Positions 8,140-16,931 are shown, numbered from the stretch's first letter. The stretch is 64,000 bases of DNA from Gordonia iterans (GCF_002993285.1 NZ_CP027433.1:558001-622000), one strand, 5' to 3'. Notes: generated by a model not told the origin, from the sequence alone. Numbers and translations: made by a program.

Positions 8140-9588
8140 ATGGCCCCGTCCGACACCGCCCCGAGTTCCGCCGCAGGCGCGCCGATCGGCGTCGTCGGAA
8201 CGGGGGTGATGGGAGCGAGCCTGGCCCGGAATCTGGCCCGCCACGTCGACGGCCCGGTCGCGATGTTCGACCTCGACCAGGCCAAGATCGACACTCTCCT
8301 GGCACAACACGGCGACGAAGGCCTGGTCGGCTTCTCCGACCTGCCGGCGTTCGTCGGCGCGCTGAGTTCGCCGCGGGTGATCCTGCTGATGGTGCCCGCG
8401 GGCGGACCGGTCGACGCGGCGATCGCCTCCCTCACCCCGCTGCTCGACGACGGCGACATCGTGATCGACGGCGGCAACTCGCACTACCCGGACACCGAGC
8501 GCCGGGTGGCCTCGTGCGCCGAGAACGGCATCCGCTTCATCGGGATGGGCGTGTCCGGAGGCGAGCAGGGCGCACTTCTGGGCCCCGCGCTGATGCCCGG
8601 CGGCGATCCGACCGTGTGGGCCGACATCGCACCGCTGCTGGAACCCATCGCCGCGAAGGCCGACGACGGCGAACCGTGCGTCACGCTCGTCGGATCCGGT
8701 GCTTCCGGGCACTTCACCAAGATGGTTCACAACGGGATCGAGTACGCCGATCTGCAGCTGATCGCCGAGGCCTATGCGGTGCTGCGGGCGGGCGGACGCA
8801 CCGGCGCGCAGGTCGGCGAGATCTTCGCGAAGTGGAACGACGGCGAGGGCCGGTCATATCTGCTCGAGAGCGCGGCAACCGTACTGACGCAAGCGGATCC
8901 GCAGACCGGCGGCGAACTGATCGACAAGGTCCTCGACCAGGCCAAGGGCAAGGGCACCGGTGCCTGGACGGTGATCGCAGCCGCGGAGCAGGGGGTGTCG
9001 GTGAGTGTGATCGCCGAGGCCTTGTTCGCGCGGTCGACGTCGTCGGCCATCGACGAACGCACGGCTTGGCTGGGTGCGGCCGACCAGGTGGAACCGGCCG
9101 TCGATCTGCCCGTCGATCAGGTGGAGCAGGCCTACCTGGCGGCGCGGCTGATCGCCTACCAACAGGGACTGTCGCTGCTGCGGGTCGCCTCCGAGCACTT
9201 CGGGTGGAACGTGGAACCGGCTCGCGTCGTGCGGATCTGGCGCGCGGGCTGCATCATCCGCGCCGGTTTTCTCGACGAGGTCTCGGTCGTCTACGCGCAG
9301 CACCCGGACACCCCGTCGTTCCTCACCGTCGAACCGTTCCGGACCCGGCTGCTCGACAGGCTGCCGGCGCTCGGCGCCGTCGCGGCTGCGGTCATCGGGG
9401 GCAACGTACCGGTTCCCGCCCACGCGGCGGCGTTCAACCACCAGACCATGCTGATGAGCGGGTCGCTGCCGACCGCGCTGGTGCAGCTGCTGCGCGACTT
9501 CTTCGGGTCGCACACCTACGAACGCACCGATTCGGGTGGTCACTTCCACATCGTGTGGGAAGGCGACCGGACCGAGAGCAAGAGCTGA
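8140..9588 (+). CDS. gnd: 6-phosphogluconate dehydrogenase (decarboxylating)
   Basis: Oxidises 6-phosphogluconate to ribulose-5-phosphate with release of CO2 in the pentose phosphate pathway. It is 482 residues, full length. The N-terminal GVVGTGVMGASLARNLA binds NADP. The signature GVSGGEQGALLGPALMPGG (about residue 137) and the catalytic segment GSGASGHFTKMVHNGIEYAD are intact. The C-terminus holds HTYERTDSGGHFHIVWEGD. ATG 8140 follows a good GAGGAGA ribosome site 4-9 bp upstream. The gene stands alone, diverging from gluQ and followed 33 bp later by ligC. Confidence 0.96.
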   Translation: MAPSDTAPSSAAGAPIGVVGTGVMGASLARNLARHVDGPVAMFDLDQAKIDTLLAQHGDEGLVGFSDLPAFVGALSSPRVILLMVPAGGPVDAAIASLTPLLDDGDIVIDGGNSHYPDTERRVASCAENGIRFIGMGVSGGEQGALLGPALMPGGDPTVWADIAPLLEPIAAKADDGEPCVTLVGSGASGHFTKMVHNGIEYADLQLIAEAYAVLRAGGRTGAQVGEIFAKWNDGEGRSYLLESAATVLTQADPQTGGELIDKVLDQAKGKGTGAWTVIAAAEQGVSVSVIAEALFARSTSSAIDERTAWLGAADQVEPAVDLPVDQVEQAYLAARLIAYQQGLSLLRVASEHFGWNVEPARVVRIWRAGCIIRAGFLDEVSVVYAQHPDTPSFLTVEPFRTRLLDRLPALGAVAAAVIGGNVPVPAHAAAFNHQTMLMSGSLPTALVQLLRDFFGSHTYERTDSGGHFHIVWEGDRTESKS

Positions 9589-9620
9589 ATGTAGCGGCTT
9601 TCGCCGGGTAGCGTGAAGCC

Positions 9621-10715
9621 GTGGACCTCCCCGTGAACCCGCCCGTCGCACCGATGCTGGCAAAGGCGGTCACCGCCGTTCCGGCGCAGCCGGACAGTGA
9701 TCCGGTCTGGTCGTACGAGCCGAAGTGGGATGGTTTCCGCGCGTTGGTGTTTCGCGACGGCGACGAGGTGGCGATATCCTCGCGCGGCGGCAAGGACCTC
9801 GCACGGTACTTCCCCGAACTGGTCGAGGCCGCCCGGCAGGAGCTGCCGGAACGGGTCGTGCTCGACGGCGAGGTCGGCGTTCCGCGGAACGTCTCGACAG
9901 GCGAGCGGATCCGCAGGCTCGATTGGGATTCGCTGTCGCAGCGGATTCATCCCGCAGCGTCGAGGATCGCCAAGCTCTCCGAGGAGACCCCGGCGATCTT
10001 CATCGGGTTCGACGCCCTGGCGTCCGGCGACCGCGCGTTGCTCGACGAGCCGTTCGCGGTGCGGCGCGAGGTGCTCGCCGAGTCGGTCCGCGCCGGGGCG
10101 GATTCGCGCTTTCTGCTCAGCCGGGTCACCCGGGACGCCGCGCAGGCGCAGGACTGGTTCACCGCGTTCGAGGGCGCGGGCTTGGACGGCGTCGTCGCCA
10201 AGAAGCTGGCGGCGTCGTACGTGCCGGGCAAGCGCGAGATGGTCAAGGTCAAGCACAAGCGCACCGCCGACTGCGTGGTGCTCGGGTACCGCGTGCACAA
10301 GAGCGGCACGGGCCTCGGATCCATGTTGCTCGGACTTTACGACGATGCCGGTGAGGTCCGGATGGTCGGCGGATCGAGTGCCTTCTCGGACGCGAAACGC
10401 ATTGAGCTGCAGCAGGAGTTCGAGAAGCTCCGGTTGTCTCCCGACGCCGTCTCGCCGGGCGAGGTGAACCGCTGGCGGTCGTCGGCGCAGGGGGCTAAGG
10501 GAGCGGGTCAATCCCAGTCGGCGACCGGCGAGTGGATCCCGATCCGGCAGGAGTTGGTGGCCGAGGTCGCCTACGACCAGATGGAGAACGGGCGGTTCCG
10601 GCACACCGTGAAGTTCGTGCGCTGGCGGCCGGACCGCGAGCCGTCGTCGTGCACCTACGACCAGCTCGAAGTGCCGCTCACGTACGACCTCTACGACGTC
10701 ATCGAGGGAGTCTGA
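9621..10715 (+). CDS. ligC: ATP-dependent DNA ligase, LigC type
   Basis: Nick-sealing ligase of the mycobacterial LigC group. It is 364 residues from GTG 9621 (VDLPVNPPVAPMLAKAV). Motif I with the adenylated lysine is EPKWDGFRA near residue 33, and motif III/IIIa corresponds to FDALASGDRALL. Motif IV is LDGVVAKKL and motif V is MVKVKHKRTADCVVLGY. The C-terminal OB domain continues to VPLTYDLYDVIEGV. It lies 3 bp from primC, so the two form an operon acting in end joining or excision repair by analogy with mycobacteria. Confidence 0.92.
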   Translation: MDLPVNPPVAPMLAKAVTAVPAQPDSDPVWSYEPKWDGFRALVFRDGDEVAISSRGGKDLARYFPELVEAARQELPERVVLDGEVGVPRNVSTGERIRRLDWDSLSQRIHPAASRIAKLSEETPAIFIGFDALASGDRALLDEPFAVRREVLAESVRAGADSRFLLSRVTRDAAQAQDWFTAFEGAGLDGVVAKKLAASYVPGKREMVKVKHKRTADCVVLGYRVHKSGTGLGSMLLGLYDDAGEVRMVGGSSAFSDAKRIELQQEFEKLRLSPDAVSPGEVNRWRSSAQGAKGAGQSQSATGEWIPIRQELVAEVAYDQMENGRFRHTVKFVRWRPDREPSSCTYDQLEVPLTYDLYDVIEGV

Positions 10716-10718
10716 CTC

Positions 10719-11816
10719 ATGCCAGATCGCGCCGGGAACGCAGAGACCGGGCGAAGGGGGAGCAAGCCACCCCCGGAGATGCTCGACGTGGACGGCGTCG
10801 AGGTGAAGCTCTCCAATCCCGACAAGATCTACTTTCCCGAGCTCGGCTCTTCGGGAGGCCGTAAGCGCGACCTCGTGGAGTACTACCGGGCGGTGGCGCT
10901 GAACGGCGCGCTGATGACCGCGCTCGCCGAGCGCCCGACGTATCTGGAGCGGTACCCGGACGGCGTCGAGGGCGACCAGATCTATCAGAAGCACCTGACG
11001 AAGTATCACCCCGAGCACGTGCAGTCGACCAAAGTCGTGTTTCCGTCCAAGCGCACCGGGCAGGCGTTCTGCCCGCGGATCCCGGCGGACGCGGTGTGGG
11101 CGGCGAACCTCGGCACCGTCACCTTCCACACCTGGCCCACTCGCGCACCGGACAACGATCACCCCGATCAGCTCCGCCTGGACCTGGATCCCTTCGGCGA
11201 CACGACGTTCGCCGACGCCCGGCGAGTCGCCGTCGAGCTGCTGCGGCCGCTGCTCGACGAGCTCGGGCTGCCCGGGTATCCGAAGACGTCCGGCAAACGC
11301 GGTGTGCACGTGTACATCCCGATCACACCCGAGTGGGACTTCATCGCCACGCGCCGTGCGGTGATCGCCCTCGCGCGGGAGCTGGAACGCCGCGATCCGG
11401 AAGCGATCACCACATCGTGGTGGAAGGAGGAGCGCGGCGACCGCGTGTTCGTCGACTTCAACCAGAACGCGCGCGACCGAAGCATGGCGTCGCCGTACTC
11501 GGTGCGCAAGACGCCGCGGGCGCACGTGTCCATGCCGCTCACCTGGGATCGGCTCGTCGACGCCGAGCCGGCGGACTTCACCATGGCGACCGTGCCCGAG
11601 CTGCTGGCCGAACACGGAGATCCGTGGGCCGACATCGATGCGCACCGCGTCGGCATCGAGCCGCTGCTGGAGATGGTGCAGCGCGATGACGCCGAAGGCC
11701 TCGGTGACATGCCCTATCCGCCGAGTTACCCGAAGATGCCGGGGGAACCGCCGCGGGTGCAGCCCAGCAAGAAGGTCGCCGAGCACTGGGATGAGCAGGG
11801 CAACCGCATCGAGTAG
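10719..11816 (+). CDS. primC: LigD-polymerase-like primase-polymerase (PrimC)
   Basis: An archaeo-eukaryotic primase-superfamily polymerase (365 residues) related to the LigD polymerase domain and to mycobacterial Rv3730c. The family makes short gap fills with a ribonucleotide preference. The metal-binding motif LRLDLDP lies at about residue 150, followed by TSGKRGVHVYIPI and the third catalytic segment VFVDFNQNARDRSMASPYS. The ATG at 10719 is 3 bp after ligC, implying coupling. The extra N-terminal GNAETGRRGSKPP stretch may not be conserved. The stop is 16 bp before a perfect inverted repeat. Confidence 0.9.
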   Translation: MPDRAGNAETGRRGSKPPPEMLDVDGVEVKLSNPDKIYFPELGSSGGRKRDLVEYYRAVALNGALMTALAERPTYLERYPDGVEGDQIYQKHLTKYHPEHVQSTKVVFPSKRTGQAFCPRIPADAVWAANLGTVTFHTWPTRAPDNDHPDQLRLDLDPFGDTTFADARRVAVELLRPLLDELGLPGYPKTSGKRGVHVYIPITPEWDFIATRRAVIALARELERRDPEAITTSWWKEERGDRVFVDFNQNARDRSMASPYSVRKTPRAHVSMPLTWDRLVDAEPADFTMATVPELLAEHGDPWADIDAHRVGIEPLLEMVQRDDAEGLGDMPYPPSYPKMPGEPPRVQPSKKVAEHWDEQGNRIE

Positions 11817-11832
11817 GTGTCTCCCGGCTCGA

Positions 11833-11944
11833 CTGACCGTACTGTGACGTAGCCTCGCGGCCGGTTCTGTGTGACCTCGCGTTTGCGCAGCTCACCGCTT
11901 AGGCACCGGGAGGATCCAGAGATTCTACGTCACAGTACGGTCAG
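11833..11944. repeat. 112-bp element with perfect 20-bp terminal inverted repeats
   Basis: CTGACCGTACTGTGACGTAG at 11833-11852 is exactly complementary to 11925-11944, with a 72-nt spacer. The right arm contains the stop codon of the minus-strand AraC gene. No T-run follows on either strand, so it is not a typical terminator. A miniature mobile element or a large cruciform signal is possible. Confidence 0.85.
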
Positions 11945-12729
11945 CAGCGGTCGGCGCCGGCGAACTCGGCGGCCCGGACGGTGAGGAACTCGCGGGGAGG
12001 ATGGCCGGTGAAGTCCCGGAACTCCCGGGTGAGGTGCGCCTGATCGGCGTAGCCGCACGCCGCCGCGACGTCGGCGATCGCGCCGCCGGCCTCCAGCCGC
12101 CGACGCGCATGGTCGAAACGGAACAGTCGGGCGGCCTGCTTGGGGCCCATCCCGTACTCGGCGGTGAACACCGTGGTGAGTCTGCGGCGCGACCAGCCGG
12201 ACCGCTCGGCCATCTCGGCGACCCTGATGCGTCCGCGGCGGCGGGCGAGCAGATGCCACATCCGGTGGGCGTCGGGAGGCTGGTTCTGGAGCGCGTCGGT
12301 GTCGAGAGATTCGCCGAGCAGCCGCGCACACAGATCGGCCTGACGTGCGGCGGGAGCGGCGCCGAGCTCGTCGTACAGGCGCCGGCTCAGCGCGGGCGTC
12401 AGATCGGCGAGATCGAGGTTGGTCGCGCGGAGGTCACGCGCCCGGACCCCGAAGATCGCCCGCAGCGCGGCAGGCGTCAGGTCCAGCGCGACTCCGATCT
12501 GGGTGCCGTCGTGATGGATCGTCACCGGCTGAAGGTGGATCCCGCCGACGGCCACGCGGAAGGTGCGGGTCTCGGCGTCGTGCGTGCTGAGCGTGAGGCC
12601 CGTGCCGAGGTCGACGATGAGAGTGATCGTGGGCGAGGGCAGTCCGATGTGCGTTCCGGGGGCCGCGCCGGTGATCCGGTACGGCGTGATCCCGATACCG
12701 GTCAGCCTGCGTACGTCCCGAAACTCCAT
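11941..12729 (-). CDS. AraC-family transcriptional regulator
   Basis: A 262-residue regulator from ATG 12729 (MEFRDVRRLTG). The C-terminal third carries the double helix-turn-helix of the family, visible as VAEMAERSGWSRRRLTTVFT followed by IADVAAACGYADQAHLTREF. The N-terminal part (ITPYRITGAAPGTHIGLPS) is a cupin-like sensor. The start lies inside the upstream VOC gene (28-bp overlap), so the two are transcribed together. The regulator may respond to the VOC protein's substrate; that is inference. The stop codon lies within the 20-bp inverted repeat. Confidence 0.85.
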   Translation of the reverse strand: MEFRDVRRLTGIGITPYRITGAAPGTHIGLPSPTITLIVDLGTGLTLSTHDAETRTFRVAVGGIHLQPVTIHHDGTQIGVALDLTPAALRAIFGVRARDLRATNLDLADLTPALSRRLYDELGAAPAARQADLCARLLGESLDTDALQNQPPDAHRMWHLLARRRGRIRVAEMAERSGWSRRRLTTVFTAEYGMGPKQAARLFRFDHARRRLEAGGAIADVAAACGYADQAHLTREFRDFTGHPPREFLTVRAAEFAGADRC

Positions 12730-13118
12730 GCGTTCCCCTCGGGGTCGGCGACGGTGAACCCTCGTGACCCATACTCCTCGTCTCTGAGGTCGCGCACCAG
12801 GGGTGCGCCGAGGTCGAGAGCCCGGCGGTAGACGGCATCCGGGTCGTCGACGACGACGTAGACGTTCCCGGTCCCGACAGACGACGGCAGGTCCGGTGCC
12901 GCGGAGTGGATCATGACGCGGCCGCCCTCCGGCCAGAGCATCTCCGAATGGACCACCTGTCGCTGGGTCGACGAGTCGCCCTCGACGAGGATCCCCGGGG
13001 TGAAGCCGAGTCGGGAGAGCCAGTCGCGGACGGCGAGCGGATCGGCGCATGCGAGGCCGGGCCAGATGTTGTGATCGGTCACGACGGCGATTTTCGCGGT
13101 GGTGGTGTTCTCGTCCAT
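12702..13118 (-). CDS. VOC (glyoxalase/bleomycin-resistance fold) protein
   Basis: A 138-residue single-domain vicinal-oxygen-chelate protein. It shows the typical pattern: ADPLAVRDWLSRLGF at the start, a central VYVVVDDPDAVYRRALDLGA, and a GFTVADPEGNAWSFGTY end carrying the last metal-ligand region. The substrate cannot be told from sequence; members include glyoxalases, dioxygenases and drug-binding proteins. It is the first gene of a two-gene operon with the AraC regulator. Confidence 0.8.
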   Translation of the reverse strand: MDENTTTAKIAVVTDHNIWPGLACADPLAVRDWLSRLGFTPGILVEGDSSTQRQVVHSEMLWPEGGRVMIHSAAPDLPSSVGTGNVYVVVDDPDAVYRRALDLGAPLVRDLRDEEYGSRGFTVADPEGNAWSFGTYAG

Positions 13119-13230
13119 ACGTCGAGTCTGCTGCGCCGGGCGGGCACGGTCTTGAAGGAATCGGCACGGGAGGGAATCGGCACAGGCAGCGCCGAGCCGG
13201 TAGTCGGAGATTCGGGCCCAAGGTTCCGTA

Positions 13231-13265
13231 CTGACCCCTGCGTAACATCGGTTAGGCTCAGTTAA
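13231..13265 (+). promoter_or_regulatory. Putative leaderless promoter with IdeR/DtxR-like box
   Basis: CTGACC (13231-13236) and TAGGCT (13253-13258) have 16-bp spacing, and the -10 lies 6 bp before the ATG at 13265, as in leaderless transcripts. No Shine-Dalgarno is present. The stretch 13247-13265 matches about 14 of 19 positions of the remembered IdeR consensus around its GTTAGGCT core, covering the -10 element. Iron repression of the downstream haem-type gene would make sense. Confidence 0.5.
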
Positions 13266-14350
13266 TGAAGTCGATTCGGGTCCTCTTTATCGGGCTGCTC
13301 GCGTTGTGCACCGCGGTCGCCGGGGTCGTGTTCGCCGCCCCGGCCGAGGCCGCCCCGTATCAGCCGGCAATCAAGGTCAATCTGGCCGACGGGGTGACTC
13401 CGGTCGGCACCACCCAACTGCACCCCGGCGATACCGTCGTGGTCAAGGGGTCCGGGTTCGACCCGAACGCCAACACCGGCGGCCTGCCGGTCCCCGTGCC
13501 GCCCGGCGTTCCGCACGGCACCTTCGTCACGTTCGGCAGTTTCGATCAGAACTGGCGCCCGTCGAAGGGCGCGCCGGAGTCGGCCCGAACCACCGACCGA
13601 TCGCAGACCAAGTGGGTCATCTCCGACGACGCTCTGAACCGCGTGCCGAATGTTCCGTTCGACCTGCGCCGCACGGTCCGTCAGCAGGCCGTGACCCTGA
13701 AGACGGACGGCACCTTCACCGCGAAGATCACCCTCACCACCCCGAAGGATGCGCCCGCGAACGGGCGCTGGGGAATCTACACCTTCGGCGCGGCCGACTC
13801 CGTCAACGCTGCGCAGGAGTTGTACGTTCCGATCAGCTACTCCACCGCGCCCGGACCCAACACCCCGAAGCCCGCGGCCCGGAACCTCGTCTGGGCCTAC
13901 TCTCCGAACTTCTACTCGACCTTCGCCGGGTCGGCGCAGGGCGCCGTGGTCGGGAAGGACGGTGCCTCCGTCACGAAGAACGGACCGCTGGCCTTCGAGC
14001 TCACCGCCAACGGGGTGATCAACGGCAGCGGCGAGCTGCGGTACAAGGGCACCGTCGTCGCCTACACCAAGTTCCACCTATACGAGATCGCGCTGGCCGA
14101 TCCGATCATCCGGGTCCGCGGCACCACGGCGGTGTTGTCGATGAAGACGTCGACCACCGATCAGAACGGCGACGACGTGTTGCGCCGCGTCGACGTCGCC
14201 GACCTGGTGCTGACTCCGGCGCACGTTGCGCGGATCGCGCGCGGAGCGGACGTCACCGGGATCCCGGCGACCTTCCGGCCCGGCGTCACTCCGCCGCTGC
14301 TGGGACTCGTCTCGCAGGGTCCGGCGTCGCCGGTGACCGTCCGTTTCTGA
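13265..14350 (+). CDS. Secreted HtaA-domain-like protein (haem uptake type)
   Basis: A 361-residue exported protein. The signal peptide ends at about residue 29 (APAEA/APYQ). The second half resembles an HtaA domain: LVWAYSPNFYSTF, then NGVINGSGELRYKGTVVAYT, then IALADPIIRVRGTTAVLSM, the pattern of a beta-rich haem-binding surface module. The first half (TTQLHPGDTVVVKGSGFDP) looks immunoglobulin-like. No transmembrane anchor or sorting tail is visible. The only iron-related context is the possible IdeR box over its start. HtaA proteins bind haem in corynebacteria; ligand binding here is inferred. Confidence 0.7.
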   Translation: MKSIRVLFIGLLALCTAVAGVVFAAPAEAAPYQPAIKVNLADGVTPVGTTQLHPGDTVVVKGSGFDPNANTGGLPVPVPPGVPHGTFVTFGSFDQNWRPSKGAPESARTTDRSQTKWVISDDALNRVPNVPFDLRRTVRQQAVTLKTDGTFTAKITLTTPKDAPANGRWGIYTFGAADSVNAAQELYVPISYSTAPGPNTPKPAARNLVWAYSPNFYSTFAGSAQGAVVGKDGASVTKNGPLAFELTANGVINGSGELRYKGTVVAYTKFHLYEIALADPIIRVRGTTAVLSMKTSTTDQNGDDVLRRVDVADLVLTPAHVARIARGADVTGIPATFRPGVTPPLLGLVSQGPASPVTVRF

Positions 14351-14434
14351 CGGTTGCGGGGAATCTGTGCCGTCCCGAGGTGATTCGCGCTGCGAGTCGG
14401 GGCCGGCGCGTTCTCGGTGACTTAGGCTCGACGC

Positions 14435-15661
14435 GTGACCGACGACGCCGCAGACGACCAGCCGAAGCCGCCTACCGCGCTCTCCAAGGCTGCTCGGGTC
14501 CTCACCATCCGTGAGGAGGACGACGCCAAGGTCGCTCCGGCCGTGCGCGCGACGGCGGCGTGGACCTGGCGGTTGCTGCTCATCGGTTTCGGGATCGTCG
14601 TCCTCGGCTGGCTGTTCAAGAAGTTCGAAGACGTCCTGTTTCCGGTGATGCTCGCGGTGTTGTTCACCGCCTTCCTGCTCAAACCGGTCGACTGGGCGCA
14701 CCGCAAAGGCGTGCCGCGCGTGGTCGCAGTGCTCGTCGCGGTGCTGATCACCCTGATCGTCGTGCTCGGGATGCTGGCGTTCGCCGTGCAGCAGGGTGTG
14801 GCCGGGGGGCCGCAGCTGCTCTCCGAGTTCACCAAGACCGTCAACGCGACCAAGCAGTGGCTCGTCGACAGCCCGCTGAACCTCGACGACCAACACATCC
14901 GGGCGCTCGCCCAGGAACTGACCGCGTGGGCCAAGGCGCACGAGGCGACGCTGGCCAACCACGCCCTCGGCACGGCGGCCTTCGGCAGCCGGGTCCTGAC
15001 CGGTGCGGCCCTGACGGTGTTCCTGGTGATCTTCTTCCTGTACGACGGGCGGGCGATGTGGTCGTACGTCACGCGTCTGGTGCCCGCCGGCAGCCGCGAA
15101 CAGGTCCGCGGCAGCGGCGCGGCCGGCTTCGGCTCCGTAGAGGCGTATACCCGGGCGACCGTCATCGTGGCCGCCGTCGACGCCGGCGTCATCGGCATCG
15201 GACTGGCGATCCTCGGCGTCCCGATGGTGCTGCCCCTGGTGACGATCATCTTCCTCGGCTCGTTCATCCCGATCGTGGGCTCCTTCGTCGCCGGCACTCT
15301 CGCGGTTCTGGTCGCCCTCACCACGCAGGGCTGGGTCAATGCGCTGATCGTCGTCGGCCTGCTGATCTTCGTGATGGCCTTCGAGGGGCACGTGCTGCAG
15401 CCGTTCATCCTGGGGCACTCGGTGAAGCTGCATCCGGTCGCGGTGATCCTGGTGATCGCGATCGGCCTGATGCTCGCCGGCATCGTCGGCGGCCTGATCG
15501 CCGTCCCGATCGTCGCCTTCCTGGTCACCGCGTTCTCGTGGCGACCCGGCCAACCGCCGCCGCCGAAGAACGACAGCAAGCTCTCGTCGTGGATGCGCCG
15601 GAAGTTCCATCGCGGGCCGCCGTCGCCGAATGACGATGCTGCGGCGCCCACGTCCCCCTAG
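14435..15661 (+). CDS. AI-2E family transporter (UPF0118/PerM-like) membrane protein
   Basis: A 408-residue integral membrane protein from GTG 14435. A charged cytoplasmic N-terminus of about 45 residues precedes roughly eight hydrophobic segments. Examples are LLLIGFGIVVLGWLF, VLVAVLITLIVVLGMLAFAV, FLVIFFLYDGRAMW and PMVLPLVTIIFLGSFIPIVG. The GSFIPIVGSFVAG and ILGHSVKLHPVAVI segments are typical of AI-2E/PerM family proteins. Substrates in this family are poorly defined. The gene is monocistronic. Confidence 0.85.
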   Translation: MTDDAADDQPKPPTALSKAARVLTIREEDDAKVAPAVRATAAWTWRLLLIGFGIVVLGWLFKKFEDVLFPVMLAVLFTAFLLKPVDWAHRKGVPRVVAVLVAVLITLIVVLGMLAFAVQQGVAGGPQLLSEFTKTVNATKQWLVDSPLNLDDQHIRALAQELTAWAKAHEATLANHALGTAAFGSRVLTGAALTVFLVIFFLYDGRAMWSYVTRLVPAGSREQVRGSGAAGFGSVEAYTRATVIVAAVDAGVIGIGLAILGVPMVLPLVTIIFLGSFIPIVGSFVAGTLAVLVALTTQGWVNALIVVGLLIFVMAFEGHVLQPFILGHSVKLHPVAVILVIAIGLMLAGIVGGLIAVPIVAFLVTAFSWRPGQPPPPKNDSKLSSWMRRKFHRGPPSPNDDAAAPTSP

Positions 15662-15734
15662 TCAGGGTGCTGGGCACGCGGCAACGGGGGCGAGAACGTG
15701 GGCTTACGTGCAGAGTCCGACAGTGTAATCGGTT

Positions 15735-16598
15735 TCAACACGCCGGCGTGATCGGGAGCCAGAGCTCGCCTCGGCACGTCCCGGCCTCGACGTCGAGGTC
15801 GGCGACTCGCAGGATCTCCGGGCCGTCGGCCCACTCGTAGGGATTCGCCGGGAACCATTCGCTTCCGGCGGCGGCCCACATCTGCTGCATCGCCTCGGGG
15901 AACGGGCCCTCGTTGCTGAACACCGCCCAGAGTCCGGCGTCGACGTTGAGCGAGTCGAAGCCGCCTGGAGCCAGCGCGGAACTCGCCACCGCACGCCAGT
16001 AATCGAGATGCGAGCCTTCGGCCCGTCGCTCGTCGAAGCTCGAGCAGACACCGAGGATTCCGTGCGGCTCCTGATCGGACAGCCCGAGCAGCGTCGCATT
16101 GACGTCGGTGCCGAGGGAGCGCTCGAACTCCTCCATCGCGGTGTTCGGTCCTTCGTAGACCAGCGGGACGCGGGCCTTCTTGCCGATGATGCGGAACTGA
16201 TCTTTCTTGATGATTCGATGATCCACGGGATCTCCTCCTGACACTTGAACGCTGAACCTCAGGCGAGGCTGCGAACGGAGCGAGGTGCCGGACAGTCGCG
16301 CCTGGGATGGCGTGACTCCGTGCACGGCGCGGAAGGCCCGGGTGAAGGCTTCGGCGGAGCCGTATCCGTAGCGCACTGCGACGTCGAGGATTCCGTCACC
16401 GGCGATCAGCGCCGCCGCCGCGACGGTCATCCGCCGCCGGCGGACGTACTCCGATACCGGCAGCCCGGCGAGGGTCGAGAACATACGCCGGAAGTGGTGC
16501 TCGCTCATGTGCAGGGCACGAGCGAGTTCCCCGGCGTCGATGTGATCGGCCTCGAGGCCGTCCTCGATCAGCTCGGTCACGCGCTTCCAGTCGTCCAT
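15735..16598 (-). CDS. AraC-family regulator with GyrI-like effector domain
   Basis: A 287-residue regulator from ATG 16598 (MDDWKRVTELIEDGLEA), supported by GGAGGT 5-10 bp upstream. The N-terminal HTH pair is visible (AGELARALHMSEHHFRRMFS and ILDVAVRYGYGSAEAFTRAF), as in the Rob/SoxS type. The C-terminal half (DHRIIKKDQFRIIGKKARVPLVYEGP to the end) is a GyrI-like small-molecule-binding domain. The frame stays open upstream into an antirepressor fragment, which would add 73 residues if translated from 16817; the strong internal ribosome site argues against this. It marks the left edge of the island. Confidence 0.87.
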   Translation of the reverse strand: MDDWKRVTELIEDGLEADHIDAGELARALHMSEHHFRRMFSTLAGLPVSEYVRRRRMTVAAAALIAGDGILDVAVRYGYGSAEAFTRAFRAVHGVTPSQARLSGTSLRSQPRLRFSVQVSGGDPVDHRIIKKDQFRIIGKKARVPLVYEGPNTAMEEFERSLGTDVNATLLGLSDQEPHGILGVCSSFDERRAEGSHLDYWRAVASSALAPGGFDSLNVDAGLWAVFSNEGPFPEAMQQMWAAAGSEWFPANPYEWADGPEILRVADLDVEAGTCRGELWLPITPAC

Positions 16599-16817
16599 GA
16601 GCACCTCCGTTCGCTTCGACGGTAGGCCGCAAGGCGGCCATCGGACCCGATGGTTCGTGCCGGATTCGATCAGGCAGTCCGACTCTGGTTCAGCGTCGAT
16701 GCCGATGGCCTCGCACGCGTGGCGCAGCGAGGCGTGCGGCTTGCCGTCGACGTCGATGGCCATGATCTGGCGGTCGGTGCCGGGCACCGGAACGGCCAGC
16801 TGGTTGGTATTGTTCAT
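16599..16817 (-). pseudogene. Phage antirepressor N-terminal fragment
   Basis: ATG 16817 is preceded by AGGAAGGAG. The first ~48 residues (LAVPVPGTDRQIMAIDVDGK, then HASLRHACEAIGIDAEPE) resemble the phage antirepressor N-terminal domain (P22_AR_N type). Homology ends abruptly near 16680 and the frame runs on, without a stop, into the AraC gene. The DNA-binding and C-terminal antirepressor parts are missing, so this is a truncated prophage or mobile-element remnant. It lies next to a broken XRE repressor, the usual partner. Confidence 0.6.
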
Positions 16818-16931
16818 GCTGTTGAACTCCTTCCTGAAGTTCTCCGTTGGCCGTCACTCGCTGCAACGGGTGGCGGCCTTCTTGCGTCGCGGGCACGGCG
16901 CCCATCAGACGACGACCTCGATCCGGCGCGC

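Noticed and set aside
11852..11925. Inverted repeat considered as a bidirectional Rho-independent terminator
   Set aside because: The spacer is 72 nt and neither side has a T-run, so it was classed as a repeat instead.
16600..16700. Possible left attachment site matching the tRNA-Ser(GGA) 3' end
   Set aside because: No copy of GGAGGATAGGGGA or the T-arm was found here, so a simple att-bounded element cannot be claimed.
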